Source of the DNA: Pseudoclavibacter sp. Marseille-Q3772
GTDB taxonomy: Bacteria; Actinomycetota; Actinomycetes; Actinomycetales; Microbacteriaceae
Length of the DNA stretch: 64,000 nucleotides
Assembly (NCBI RefSeq): GCF_916618895.1
Contig: NZ_OU745391.1
Span: forward strand, 186,001-250,000
Direction of reading: 5' to 3'
Numbering within the stretch: the first letter of the stretch is position 1; the number at the start of each line of letters is the position of its first letter. This document shows positions 47,574 to 56,693 of the stretch, one piece after another. The position numbers and the translations under genes are program-made. The notes below the pieces were generated by a model. It was not told the origin of the DNA and searched no databases. It was given only the letters and a program-made list of their open reading frames with translations.

Positions 47574-48764
47574 ATGAACCAACCAAAGAAAATCTCAAGT
47601 ACCCGTCAAATTGTCTCGCTGATCCCAAACGTGCTGGGTTATGTCCCGTCGCAGTCACTAGTAATCGTGCCGTGTAACGGTGCTGTGTCCGGTGCTGTCG
47701 TACGGATGGACATTCCCGAAGACGTATTTAACGCCGACGCCGAGAGCAGAGCTATCGATCATGACCATGGCGTGATTACCATCACTGAGTCGCCGAGGGC
47801 TGCTGAATACGCTCAACTTGTCGTAGAGCAGGTAGCGCGGTTACGGGACTGTACCGCGGCGATCATTGGCATCTTCACGAGCGAACAGCCGAAGTGTGTG
47901 CGTTGCGACACCGAAAGCCACTGTGATCGCGAATCAGATTGTTTCGACCTGCTTCCCGGGGAATCCCTCGTGGATGCACTTGAGCGAGCATTCACTGACG
48001 TCGGTATCGAACCAATGAGCGCCTTCGTTGTGTGCCCGCAGCACTGGTTTGACTATTGGTCGGCGGACCACGGCCCGACAAGCGAACTCCTTGCGAGAAA
48101 CGAACGTCGAACCAACGACACGCTGGCGGAACGAGCCCACATCCCGAAAGCCTCAGCAAAGGCGATCGGCAACGTGCAGTCACTGTGCGAACAGCAAACC
48201 GAACAGAGCCTGCCCACCGACGACGAGGTGCTGTGCGCATGGAACCTGCTCGTGGACGGTACAGACTGGATCGCATCCGACCACCAATCGACCCTGTATG
48301 CCGTCGTACTCATGGGGCTGCAACGGATGCGAACAACCGAATGTTTGCTTGCGAACGCGGCATATGGGCAGGACGCGGCCGACGAAATGGGGCGTATCTG
48401 GGACACCCTCAACGCTGAGATCTCCGAACACGAGATGCAGGGGATGACAGCGGCGCGGACGGAATACGATCCCGTAGACCAGGATCGCTGCCTGCGGGCA
48501 ATCAACGTGCTGAAACAGGTCGTCGCGCACGCTACTGGAACCCGAGTCATCGCTGCGCTTGCTGCATTGGCATGGGTGGAGTGGTGCCGCGGGGCGAGTT
48601 CTCTTGCGCACTATTACTCGAATGAGGCGCTGCGTGCCGGAGAACACGAGATTGCATCCCAGATCTACGAGTATGTCATCAGCGGCGCGGTGCCGGGATG
48701 GGTTGATGGCAGTAGCTGCGTCGGCCCGGTTCGCGACGCCGAGGTGGATCGGATCCTGCAGTGA
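47574..48764 (+). CDS. DUF4192 family protein
   Basis: 396 residues from MNQPKKISSTRQIVSLIPN. The opening LIPNVLGYVPSQSLVIVPC matches the DUF4192 pattern (L.GY.P..SLV.V), and the C-terminal half holds helical repeat-like sequence ending in ALAALAWVEWCRGASSLAHYY. These proteins are common in actinobacteria and have no assigned function. A CVRCDTESHC cluster near 110 could bind metal. No ribosome binding site precedes the ATG, which lies 7 bases after a -10-like hexamer. The stop overlaps the EccC-like gene by 4 bases, so the two are co-translated. Confidence 0.78.
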   Translation: MNQPKKISSTRQIVSLIPNVLGYVPSQSLVIVPCNGAVSGAVVRMDIPEDVFNADAESRAIDHDHGVITITESPRAAEYAQLVVEQVARLRDCTAAIIGIFTSEQPKCVRCDTESHCDRESDCFDLLPGESLVDALERAFTDVGIEPMSAFVVCPQHWFDYWSADHGPTSELLARNERRTNDTLAERAHIPKASAKAIGNVQSLCEQQTEQSLPTDDEVLCAWNLLVDGTDWIASDHQSTLYAVVLMGLQRMRTTECLLANAAYGQDAADEMGRIWDTLNAEISEHEMQGMTAARTEYDPVDQDRCLRAINVLKQVVAHATGTRVIAALAALAWVEWCRGASSLAHYYSNEALRAGEHEIASQIYEYVISGAVPGWVDGSSCVGPVRDAEVDRILQ

Positions 48765-51700
48765 GTAGCACCGGTAGCCAAGTACTTGAACGACCACCGT
48801 GCCCGTCCGAATCTGACTCGGCCCGTACATCGTCGAACCGGTACCTGGATGGGCGCAAGTTTCGGGTAGACGAACCGGCAGATCTTGACGAACCGGCAAT
48901 CGAGCTTCCACAGCCACCACAAATAGAGAAGCCATCCGGATTCCCAACGATGATGGTGCTGGCGCCAATCATTGTTTCGCTGGTCATGTACGGCATCTTG
49001 CAGTCACCGTATGTACTCATTTTCGCCGTGTTCGGTCCCGTGTTTGGTATCGCGAATGTGATCGATCAACGAATTGGTCGAAGGCGTCGATTCAGGCGAG
49101 CGCAGGCCGAGTTTGCGCTTGACTGTGAACGAGTTCGTGAGGAGGTCAACCGCGCCCATGAACGCATCCGGGACCGTCGCAACAGACTACATCCGAGTGC
49201 ACGAACCATCATCCACGGTGGCGCAAGACCGGGTATCGCCATTCGGCTCGGTGTGAGTACGGCAACGAGTGGCCTACGCGCAAGTGGCGGTAATCGTCAG
49301 TTGCAGGAGGAGGTGCTCCGTATCGAAGGAATGCCGTTTGTCACCGAAGCCCGAGCGCTGTTCGTATCCGGTGACCCGCTGCGTCTTGAGGCATTTGTTC
49401 GGGCGATGGTGGTGCAGATCTGGAGCTGCCGAATTGCTGAACCGGTGTGCCTAATCGGCAATGAGCTCGACCAAGTCATTACACAACTCGGCGCATGCGG
49501 AATTTCAATCGCAGAGACTGTCGGAGCAACAGACTTCCGAATCGAGGCCGTGGACGACGCCTCCAATAACACCTACGGCAGCGGCGAAGAAGACGCGATG
49601 TATATCCATATTGATGAGCAGGGCGGCGCTATCGCCACTGCAGCGGACGGCAGCCGGCTAGCGTTCCGGCCCGACTCACTATCGAGCACGGAATTCATTC
49701 AATGGTTGCCGAGGCTGGCGCGTGCTCGCGATCGAGCAGCACGGGCAGAACATAGCTTGCCGGAGCGCGTGTACCTGCGTGACATTATCGCCCGGAACAC
49801 AGAACATCGTTCGGAGAGCACAACCAGCGAAGGTGATGCGCGGGCGAGTCTGCGAGCGGATTTCTTGGTCGGCGATGAGGGACTGGTGTCGGTTGATCTG
49901 GTTCGTGTCGGCGCGCATGCGCTGATATCGGGTACCACCGGTAGCGGTAAAAGCGAACTGCTCATCAGCTGGATTGCGTCACTATGTCACAACTACAACC
50001 AGGATGAAATCGCCGTTCTAGGGCTCGACTTCAAAGGCGGGGCAACATTCTCGGCGATCCAGCATTTGCCACAGTGTCGTGGTGTGGTCACTGACCTCGA
50101 TGGGGATGAAGCCAAGCGCGTCGCGTTGAGTTTGCATGCCGAGGTTCGCCGCCGTGAGCAAGTACTCCGAGTAGCCGGAGTCCGCGATATCACCGAGCTT
50201 GCCCCCGGGCGACTCACGCGACTCGTGGTTGTGGTCGACGAGTTCCAAGCCATGGTGCAATCTCATCCCGACCTCATGGAGATCGTGGTCGATCTTGCGG
50301 CCCGTGGCCGTAGTCTCGGCGTTCATCTCATGTTGTGCACACAGCGAGCAACGGGAACATTCCCCGAGTCGTTGTTGGCGAACTGCTCGGTCAGGATCGC
50401 TCTTCGTGTTGAACAAAGCAGTGACTCCATCACCATGGTCGGTAACGCCGATGCCGCCGCCTTACCGCGCGAGCCTCGAGGGAGGGCGCTCCTAAAGATC
50501 GGCGGGAGATCAGCGAGCTGCGTGCAAGTCGCTCAGACGGAAGAACCGGATGTACTTGCAATAGCACGAGCGAAAGGGAAAATATCGGCCCCGGTTGCGC
50601 CACTGTGGTACCCGCCACTGCCAGCGCAGCTCCCGCTGAACGCAATTGCTACAGACAGTCAGAACACCGACGACCCGAGCGAGAGTATTGCCTTCGGCAG
50701 AGTTGATCAGCCCGAATTGCAGCGACAGGAGAACGCCGCCCTACGCGTGGGGGAGCACCTCTATGTTGTCGGCGGGCGTCGCAGTGGCCGTACCACTGCC
50801 CTGCAAACAATCCGCGAGGCCGCGCGCAGGAACGGCTGGCAGACCTACGCTCTAGAACCCAACGTTGAAGCTGCGTGGGATCTCGTGCAATTGCTGCGTG
50901 CGGGCACCTGGAACACGCCGTACTTAATCACCATCGACGACGTCGACATACTCGAGGCAAGTTTTGCCGACGATCACCGAACCGCGTGGATGAGTGACCT
51001 GCTTGCACTACTTCGAATGGCCAAGCAACGGGGCATCGCCATCGTGCTCAGCGCCACAACCGCATCCGGGCCGCTAGGTAAACTCCACCAGCTGTGCTCA
51101 CACACGCTGATGCTCCAGCTCTCTAGCCGGAACGAGTGGATCCTGCAGGGAGGAGACCCGTCCCACTACCAGAGCACGATGCCGCCCGGTCGTGGGCGGT
51201 TCAATGGCGAACTCGTCCAAGTTGCGATCGCGCAGACCGAGAAGGAGTCGCAGCCGATAAACAAGCCCGTTGCTGAGGCGGATCCGATAACGCGCCCGTG
51301 GAATCTGCAGGCCGGTATGTGCGTCATTGCACGCCGAACGGCAGCGATCACCCGGTGGTGTGCCGAACGCGACATCCCAGTGCAACCCGTACCGCAGCCC
51401 GCGCAAGTGCGGAACGCGGTCCCTCCAAGTAACACGCTCATTGTCGGAGACGTGGAGGAATGGATCAGCGCCTTTGGTGTCGCCAGCAAACTCGCTGATA
51501 CCCGAGACATCGTAACGATTGGTGTCAGCCCAGCAGAGTGGCGCACGCTCTTTCGAGGCGATCCGATACCGCCGGCAGTTCGGGACCCTGGACGGGACGG
51601 TCTACTGCGCTGCTCGAACGGCAGCGTGGACCGGCTGCGTTGCGACGCTCGCGGAGTGCCGGTTTCCCGTCAAATTACCGAGGTAGGCATTCCCACTTAA
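48761..51700 (+). CDS. EccC/EssC-like FtsK-SpoIIIE membrane ATPase, orphan
   Basis: 979 residues. The N-terminus is Pro-rich and acidic, then two membrane helices (about 64-80, 82-101) and a basic stretch (GRRRRFRRAQ), the EccC/EssC layout of type VII secretion. ATPase domain 1 has a full Walker A GTTGSGKSE (391-399) and Walker B VVVVDEF (about 488-494). Domain 2 reads GGRRSGRTT (about 671-679), with Arg instead of the P-loop Lys, and TIDDVD as Walker B. A third region (about 850-979) has no clear P-loop. No WXG100 substrate, EccB, EccD, EccE or mycosin is in the window. It may be a stand-alone translocase. Its stop overlaps the convergent asparaginase stop (TTAA). Confidence 0.8.
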   Translation: MSSTGSQVLERPPCPSESDSARTSSNRYLDGRKFRVDEPADLDEPAIELPQPPQIEKPSGFPTMMVLAPIIVSLVMYGILQSPYVLIFAVFGPVFGIANVIDQRIGRRRRFRRAQAEFALDCERVREEVNRAHERIRDRRNRLHPSARTIIHGGARPGIAIRLGVSTATSGLRASGGNRQLQEEVLRIEGMPFVTEARALFVSGDPLRLEAFVRAMVVQIWSCRIAEPVCLIGNELDQVITQLGACGISIAETVGATDFRIEAVDDASNNTYGSGEEDAMYIHIDEQGGAIATAADGSRLAFRPDSLSSTEFIQWLPRLARARDRAARAEHSLPERVYLRDIIARNTEHRSESTTSEGDARASLRADFLVGDEGLVSVDLVRVGAHALISGTTGSGKSELLISWIASLCHNYNQDEIAVLGLDFKGGATFSAIQHLPQCRGVVTDLDGDEAKRVALSLHAEVRRREQVLRVAGVRDITELAPGRLTRLVVVVDEFQAMVQSHPDLMEIVVDLAARGRSLGVHLMLCTQRATGTFPESLLANCSVRIALRVEQSSDSITMVGNADAAALPREPRGRALLKIGGRSASCVQVAQTEEPDVLAIARAKGKISAPVAPLWYPPLPAQLPLNAIATDSQNTDDPSESIAFGRVDQPELQRQENAALRVGEHLYVVGGRRSGRTTALQTIREAARRNGWQTYALEPNVEAAWDLVQLLRAGTWNTPYLITIDDVDILEASFADDHRTAWMSDLLALLRMAKQRGIAIVLSATTASGPLGKLHQLCSHTLMLQLSSRNEWILQGGDPSHYQSTMPPGRGRFNGELVQVAIAQTEKESQPINKPVAEADPITRPWNLQAGMCVIARRTAAITRWCAERDIPVQPVPQPAQVRNAVPPSNTLIVGDVEEWISAFGVASKLADTRDIVTIGVSPAEWRTLFRGDPIPPAVRDPGRDGLLRCSNGSVDRLRCDARGVPVSRQITEVGIPT

Positions 51701-52710
51701 GCAATCGTGCTAGGAACTCCCGATCCCAGGTGGACCCCGCCGACCGGTACGCCACCGCCCAGCAGTGCAAGATCAAGTTTTGGAAGCACGGACTGTGCGC
51801 CAGCAGCGTCGATGGCTTCAGCGGCTAACAACAGCTGCAGCCCGACCAGCATTCCCGCACGGTTACTACCGTCGAGCACTTTCAAGGCAACCGCAGTGCC
51901 GTTCGGAGCAACGAGTACCTGTAATCCTTCCGCTCCCGACTTTGCGACAACGCCCAGCTCTTCGATGACCACCGAATCCGCCCTCCCGGCGCCCTGCATG
52001 GCTAAGGGGTTATTGAGCATCGCATCCCAGATCTTGGAGGCATTGCGGAAAATCGCAAACGGCGACGACGATTGCGAGGTCGCAAACCGAGACATTGCCC
52101 GAGCCAAACCTGCCAGAGACAGTGCATGTACCGGGGCACCGCATCCGTCGACACCGCTATAGCGCACCTGTTCACCCGCAAAGCGTGCGATCGTATCCCG
52201 AACCAGGGTCTGCAACGGGTGTTCGGGATGCAGATACGTCTCGGTTGGCAGGCCAGCAGCCACGCATGCCGCGAGAAACACCGCGTGTTTGCCCGAACAT
52301 TCCATGAACACCGCGCTGCTGGGCTCGCCCGAGCGAATCAACGAATCACGGCTCGGGTTATCCAGTGGCCACGCAGCCGGGCACCTGAGCGCGCTCTCAT
52401 CCAATTGAACGCTGCTGAGCACATCCCGAACTAGCGCCACATGCAAGGCCGTACCAACGTGACTTGCACACGCAATCGCGAGCTGCTCGCCACTCACTCT
52501 CGCACCCGTTTCGAGTGACGCGAGTGCCTGCAGCGGTTTCAACGTCGACCGCGCAAAGACCGGAGTGACCGTATCACCGAGGCTGCAAATCACTTCGCCC
52601 TCGGCATTCACGACGGCGGCCGAACCAAGATGCCTGGACTCCACAAAGCCGCTTCGTTGAACTACTGCGAGCTCCACAGCGTTCTCGCCAGTGAAGGTCT
52701 CACCCGACAT
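51697..52710 (-). CDS. L-asparaginase II family protein
   Basis: Asparaginase of the second (Rhizobium etli ReAII-like) family, hydrolysing asparagine to aspartate and ammonia. It has 337 residues from MSGETFTGENAVEL. ARSTLKPLQAL (Ser-x-x-Lys), CASHVGTALH, MECSGKHAVFLAAC and GVDGCGAPVHALSL are the family motifs holding the catalytic serine-lysine pairs and the zinc-binding cysteines. Starts 3 codons and 6 codons upstream are possible. It converges on the EccC-like gene with stop codons sharing TTA, and is divergent from dxr. Confidence 0.88.
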   Translation of the reverse strand: MSGETFTGENAVELAVVQRSGFVESRHLGSAAVVNAEGEVICSLGDTVTPVFARSTLKPLQALASLETGARVSGEQLAIACASHVGTALHVALVRDVLSSVQLDESALRCPAAWPLDNPSRDSLIRSGEPSSAVFMECSGKHAVFLAACVAAGLPTETYLHPEHPLQTLVRDTIARFAGEQVRYSGVDGCGAPVHALSLAGLARAMSRFATSQSSSPFAIFRNASKIWDAMLNNPLAMQGAGRADSVVIEELGVVAKSGAEGLQVLVAPNGTAVALKVLDGSNRAGMLVGLQLLLAAEAIDAAGAQSVLPKLDLALLGGGVPVGGVHLGSGVPSTIA

Positions 52711-52846
52711 CGACACCATCCCTCTCAACCGAGCCTGTCATGTACTTCGCGCCCACAGCTCACGATGCAGCGAGGCCTGAACAGCAATGGTACGCACCAA
52801 CGGGTAGCGTTAGGGACGACCCACTCCGAGGCGTCAATTCTTGGGT

Positions 52847-52872
52847 GACCGAGTGAACGCAAACGCTCGGTC
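52847..52872 (+). promoter_or_regulatory. Stem-loop before dxr
   Basis: GACCGAG-12-CTCGGTC, 25 bases before the dxr GTG and just upstream of its AGGGAG ribosome binding site. It could act in the 5' leader or as an operator. Confidence 0.3.
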
Positions 52873-52896
52873 GGCAACGTAATCGAGGGAGAGACT

Positions 52897-54003
52897 GTGA
52901 GCGAACAGCGCCGCGTGTGCATCCTTGGATCCACCGGATCCATCGGAGAACAAACGCTGGATGTTATTCGAGAACATCGCGATGAGTTCTGCGTCGTTGG
53001 CCTGAGCGCCGGCACGAACCGTGAGCGCGTCCAGGCACAAGCGGCCGAGTTTTCCGTTCCCTCAGATGCGCTCGCATTTGGCGCTGTTGAATCCGAGCAA
53101 TTGGTACGCGACGTTCGTGCCGACGTTGTCGTAAACGGCATCACGGGATCCGTTGGCCTCGGCCCCACGCTCGCCACGCTAGAAAGCGGTGCGACACTGG
53201 CGCTGGCAAACAAAGAATCGTTAATCGTCGGTGGCGACCTTGTTCGCGAACTCGCAAAGCCTGGCCAAATCGTGCCAGTCGATTCCGAGCACTCGGCGAT
53301 TGCGCAATGTTTAGTGAGTGGCAGTCCAACCGAGGTTCGCAGGCTCGTGCTGACCGCATCCGGAGGCCCATTCCGCGGACAAACCGCCGCGCAGCTTCGA
53401 ACGGTAACGCCTGCCCAGGCACTCGCACACCCAACATGGAATATGGGACGAGTAGTGACGACGAATTCGGCAACACTCGTGAATAAGGGGCTCGAGGTGA
53501 TCGAGGCACACCTGCTGTTCGACATCGCCTACGACAACATCGATGTGGTGGTGCATCCGCAGTCGATCATCCACTCGATGGTGGAGTTCATCGACGGCTC
53601 GACGATCGCGCAGGTGTCCATGCCGGATATGCGACTACCGATTTCGCTCGGCCTCAACTGGCCAAAGCGCATTCAGGGCGCCACCGTACCGATGGACTGG
53701 ACGCGGGCTCACGAGTGGCAGTTCTATCCGCTCGATAACGATGCCTTCCCGGCGGTTACCCTCGCCAAGCAAGTTGGTGAGCAAGGCGGGGCGTACCCGG
53801 CAGTGTTCAACGCGGCAAACGAACAGGCGGTGGATGCATTCCATGAGGGACAGATCGGATTCCTCGACATTCTCGACATCGTCACCGACACCGTTCAAGC
53901 ACACACACCTGATTCGGATCCGATCAGCATCGAATCCCTGCAAGAGGTCGAGCGTTGGGCTCGTAGCTATGCCGACTCCCGGATTGCGTCACACCAGGCA
54001 TAG
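52897..54003 (+). CDS. dxr: 1-deoxy-D-xylulose 5-phosphate reductoisomerase
   Basis: Converts DXP to MEP, the committed step of non-mevalonate isoprenoid synthesis (needed for the undecaprenyl lipids used by WecA). The 368 residues show the NADPH motif LGSTGSIGEQTLDVI (6-20), ANKESLIVGG, the metal/substrate segment PVDSEHSAIAQCL, TASGGPFRG and NMGRVVTTNSATLVNKGLE. GTG start with AGGGAG upstream. The order dxr-rip-ispG is the standard actinobacterial cluster. Confidence 0.97.
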   Translation: MSEQRRVCILGSTGSIGEQTLDVIREHRDEFCVVGLSAGTNRERVQAQAAEFSVPSDALAFGAVESEQLVRDVRADVVVNGITGSVGLGPTLATLESGATLALANKESLIVGGDLVRELAKPGQIVPVDSEHSAIAQCLVSGSPTEVRRLVLTASGGPFRGQTAAQLRTVTPAQALAHPTWNMGRVVTTNSATLVNKGLEVIEAHLLFDIAYDNIDVVVHPQSIIHSMVEFIDGSTIAQVSMPDMRLPISLGLNWPKRIQGATVPMDWTRAHEWQFYPLDNDAFPAVTLAKQVGEQGGAYPAVFNAANEQAVDAFHEGQIGFLDILDIVTDTVQAHTPDSDPISIESLQEVERWARSYADSRIASHQA

Positions 54004-54059
54004 CGTCGCCAATGGCGATCGTTGCCCTCACCTAGGGCGGTATTCGCTGCATGAGTGAC

Positions 54060-54065
54060 TACAAT
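54060..54065 (+). promoter_or_regulatory. Putative -10 element before the site-2 protease gene
   Basis: TACAAT, about 45 bases before the GTG of the protease gene, in the 106-base gap after dxr. The -35 is unclear. Confidence 0.35.
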
Positions 54066-54109
54066 CACACAACATCTCCCGCTACTAACCCCGCATCGAA
54101 AGTCGGTTT

Positions 54110-55447
54110 GTGATCGGAATCGTTCTATTCATCGTCGGAATCCTCGCCGCACTCATTGGATTGGCAATCTCTATTGCGCTTCACGAGTGCGGACACCTGT
54201 ACTTCGCCAAGCGATTCGGCCTGCGCGTTCCGCAGTACATGGTTGGATTCGGACCCACGATCTGGTCACGCCGTCGGGGCGAAACCGAATACGGAGTGAA
54301 GCTGTTACCGCTGGGCGGATACATCTCGATGATTGGCATGTATCCGCCGAAGTCCGGGAAACAGGCGAACGAACAAGCAACGGGTTTCTTCTCTCGGATG
54401 GTGGAGGACGGTCGGCAGGCGAGCGCAGAGTCCATCCCTGAGGGAGAAGAACATCGCGCGTTCTATCGGCTCCCGGTATGGAAGCGAATGCTCATTATGC
54501 TCGGCGGCCCGGCGATGAACTTCGTGTTGGCTGCGATCATCTTCGCCTTCCTCGGCAGCGTCATCGGTGTGTACCAGCCGAGCACCAAGGTCGGGGAGGT
54601 GTACCAATGCGTTGTCTCCGCCGCCGACCGCGACGACCCGGATGCGGCGAGCAATTGCGAAACCCCGGCACCGGGTGTGCAGGCCGGGCTCAAGCCGGGC
54701 GATCAGATCATTGCCGTGAACGGGCAGGAAATTGGCGATTGGCAAGCGCTACAGGACCGCATCCGCGTTGCTGCCGACACCCCGCTCACACTTTCGGTTG
54801 TTAGGGGTGGCAAGTCGATGTCGCTCACAGTCACCCCGCGGGCAAACGAGGTCTACGTCACCGACCCGACAACTGGACGCATCCTGGAAGACGATCAGGG
54901 CCGTCCACGCACACAAACGGTTGGCTTTGTGGGGTTCACACCGCAACACGAACGCACTCGGCGGGGCTTGGATTTCGTCGGTGAGATGTACCACCAGAAT
55001 CTCAGCGGTGTCATCAACGTGATCGTGACCATGCCGCAGCGAGTGGTGGAAATGTTCCAGGCGGGCTTCCTCGGCGCAGAACGCGACCCGTACGGGCCGA
55101 TGAGTGTGGTCGGTGTCGGGCGCGTCACCGGTGAGATTGTGTCTCAGGATGCGATTCCCGTGCTCGATCGGGTGACCAGCGTCATCCAGATCGTCGGTTC
55201 GCTGAACATCATGCTTGGTGCCATGAACCTCATCCCGCTGCCACCGCTTGATGGTGGACATATTGCGGCCGCAGGGTGGGACGGTCTGCGGCACTGGTGG
55301 GCCAGAATCCGTCGACGTCCGGAACCGGAGCCATTTGACGCCGCGAAACTGCTCCCGGTTACTATGGTCGTGGCGGTGCTGTTGATGGCCATTGGCGCGC
55401 TATTCATTTTCACGGACCTCGTCAACCCCATCCAGCTGTTCAAGTAG
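54110..55447 (+). CDS. Site-2 intramembrane metalloprotease (RseP/Rip1 family)
   Basis: Cleaves membrane-embedded anti-sigma factors and other substrates within the bilayer. The 445 residues contain the zinc motif HECGH at 25-29 in the first helix (SIALHECGHLYFAKRFG). A PDZ domain covers about 185-265 (PGVQAGLKPGDQIIAVNGQEI), and the third metal ligand region is MNLIPLPPLDGGH (about 375-387), followed by a last helix. An insertion with two Cys (YQCVVSAADR, AASNCETP) before the PDZ could form an external disulfide. It corresponds to Rip1 between dxr and ispG. Confidence 0.94.
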   Translation: MIGIVLFIVGILAALIGLAISIALHECGHLYFAKRFGLRVPQYMVGFGPTIWSRRRGETEYGVKLLPLGGYISMIGMYPPKSGKQANEQATGFFSRMVEDGRQASAESIPEGEEHRAFYRLPVWKRMLIMLGGPAMNFVLAAIIFAFLGSVIGVYQPSTKVGEVYQCVVSAADRDDPDAASNCETPAPGVQAGLKPGDQIIAVNGQEIGDWQALQDRIRVAADTPLTLSVVRGGKSMSLTVTPRANEVYVTDPTTGRILEDDQGRPRTQTVGFVGFTPQHERTRRGLDFVGEMYHQNLSGVINVIVTMPQRVVEMFQAGFLGAERDPYGPMSVVGVGRVTGEIVSQDAIPVLDRVTSVIQIVGSLNIMLGAMNLIPLPPLDGGHIAAAGWDGLRHWWARIRRRPEPEPFDAAKLLPVTMVVAVLLMAIGALFIFTDLVNPIQLFK

Positions 55448-55490
55448 TGGCATATTGAGATTCGCTCGGGCGGATCCGGTTGCTGACTCG

Positions 55491-55496
55491 TAGACT
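55491..55496 (+). promoter_or_regulatory. Putative -10 element for leaderless ispG
   Basis: TAGACT, 6 bases before the GTG start of ispG, with no ribosome binding site. Confidence 0.45.
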
Positions 55497-55502
55497 ATTG
55501 GC

Positions 55503-56645
55503 GTGCCTGCAGTAAATCTTGGAACACCGAACGTCCCGCAACTGATTAGCCCGCGTCGAAAGACTCGAAAAGTCAAGGTGGGCTCAACCTACGTGGGTGG
55601 CGATGCCCCAATTACCGTGCAGTCGATGACCACAACACCGACGACGGACATCAACGCCACACTGCAGCAAATCGCGGAGCTCACCGCGGCAGGGTGCGAT
55701 ATTGTGCGCGTCGCGGTGCCGAGTCGCGACGATGCTGAAGCACTGCCAATCATTGCGAAGAAGAGCCAGATTCCGGTTGTGGCCGATATCCACTTCCAGC
55801 CGAACTATGTCTTTAAGGCAATTGATGCCGGCTGCGCCGCGGTGCGAGTCAACCCGGGCAATATTCGCAAATTTGATGACCGCGTCGGTGAGATCGCTAA
55901 GGCCGCAAGTGATGCGGGAGTCTCCTTGCGCATCGGCGTTAATGCCGGTTCACTCGAACCCTCGCTATTGCAGAAGTACGGTAAACCAACCGCTGAGGCA
56001 CTGGTCGAATCCGCGGTTTGGGAAGCCAGCCTGTTTGAGGAGCACGGATTCCACGACTTCGGAATTTCCGTCAAGCACAATGACCCGGTGGTCATGGTGA
56101 AGGCATACCGGATGCTCTCTGAGCGTGGTGACTGGCCCCTGCACTTAGGCGTTACCGAAGCCGGGCCCGCATTCCAGGGGACCATTAAGTCTGCCGTCGC
56201 TTTCGGTTCACTGCTTGCTGACGGCATCGGCGACACTATCCGTGTGTCGCTGTCAGCGCCGCCGGTTGAAGAAGTCAAGGTTGGCTTGCAAATCCTGCAA
56301 TCGCTGAACCTGCGTGAGCGACGCCTGGAGATTGTTTCGTGTCCGTCGTGTGGCCGTGCTCAGGTGGATGTTTACACGCTCGCGGATTCCGTGCAGGAGG
56401 GGCTCAAGCATCTGACCGTGCCGATTCGCGTCGCGGTAATGGGATGCGTTGTGAACGGTCCCGGCGAGGCTCGCGAAGCCGACCTCGGTGTTGCCAGCGG
56501 AAACGGTAAGGGCCAAATTTTCGTCAAGGGCGAGGTCATCAAGACCGTTCCCGAATCAGAGATTGTGCCCACACTGATTGCTGAAGCGCAGCGCATTGCT
56601 GCCGAAATGCCGCAAGGATCGGGTACTCCAGAAGTAATTCGGTAG
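55503..56645 (+). CDS. ispG: 4-hydroxy-3-methylbut-2-enyl diphosphate synthase (GcpE)
   Basis: Iron-sulfur enzyme making HMBPP from MEcPP in the MEP pathway. The 380 residues start with a TIM-barrel domain ([37 protein letters not shown]). A C-terminal domain carries the three cluster cysteines in SCPSCGRAQ and [11 protein letters not shown] and a conserved Glu. Together with dxr it supplies isoprenoids. The GTG start is supported by a -10 hexamer 6 bases upstream. Confidence 0.97.
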   Translation: MPAVNLGTPNVPQLISPRRKTRKVKVGSTYVGGDAPITVQSMTTTPTTDINATLQQIAELTAAGCDIVRVAVPSRDDAEALPIIAKKSQIPVVADIHFQPNYVFKAIDAGCAAVRVNPGNIRKFDDRVGEIAKAASDAGVSLRIGVNAGSLEPSLLQKYGKPTAEALVESAVWEASLFEEHGFHDFGISVKHNDPVVMVKAYRMLSERGDWPLHLGVTEAGPAFQGTIKSAVAFGSLLADGIGDTIRVSLSAPPVEEVKVGLQILQSLNLRERRLEIVSCPSCGRAQVDVYTLADSVQEGLKHLTVPIRVAVMGCVVNGPGEAREADLGVASGNGKGQIFVKGEVIKTVPESEIVPTLIAEAQRIAAEMPQGSGTPEVIR

Positions 56646-56681
56646 CAACTTTCGGCGGATGATTGCGACACCGGCGCTGTT

Positions 56682-56687
56682 TACCAT
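56682..56687 (+). promoter_or_regulatory. Putative -10 element for leaderless moxR operon
   Basis: TACCAT, 6 bases before the ATG of the MoxR gene; no Shine-Dalgarno. It would drive the five-gene unit following it. Confidence 0.45.
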
Positions 56688-56693
56688 GTCGGT

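Noticed and set aside
52725..53525. 266-codon open frame antisense to dxr
   Set aside because: Ser/Arg/Pro-rich composition typical of a shadow frame; dxr has all its motifs on the other strand.
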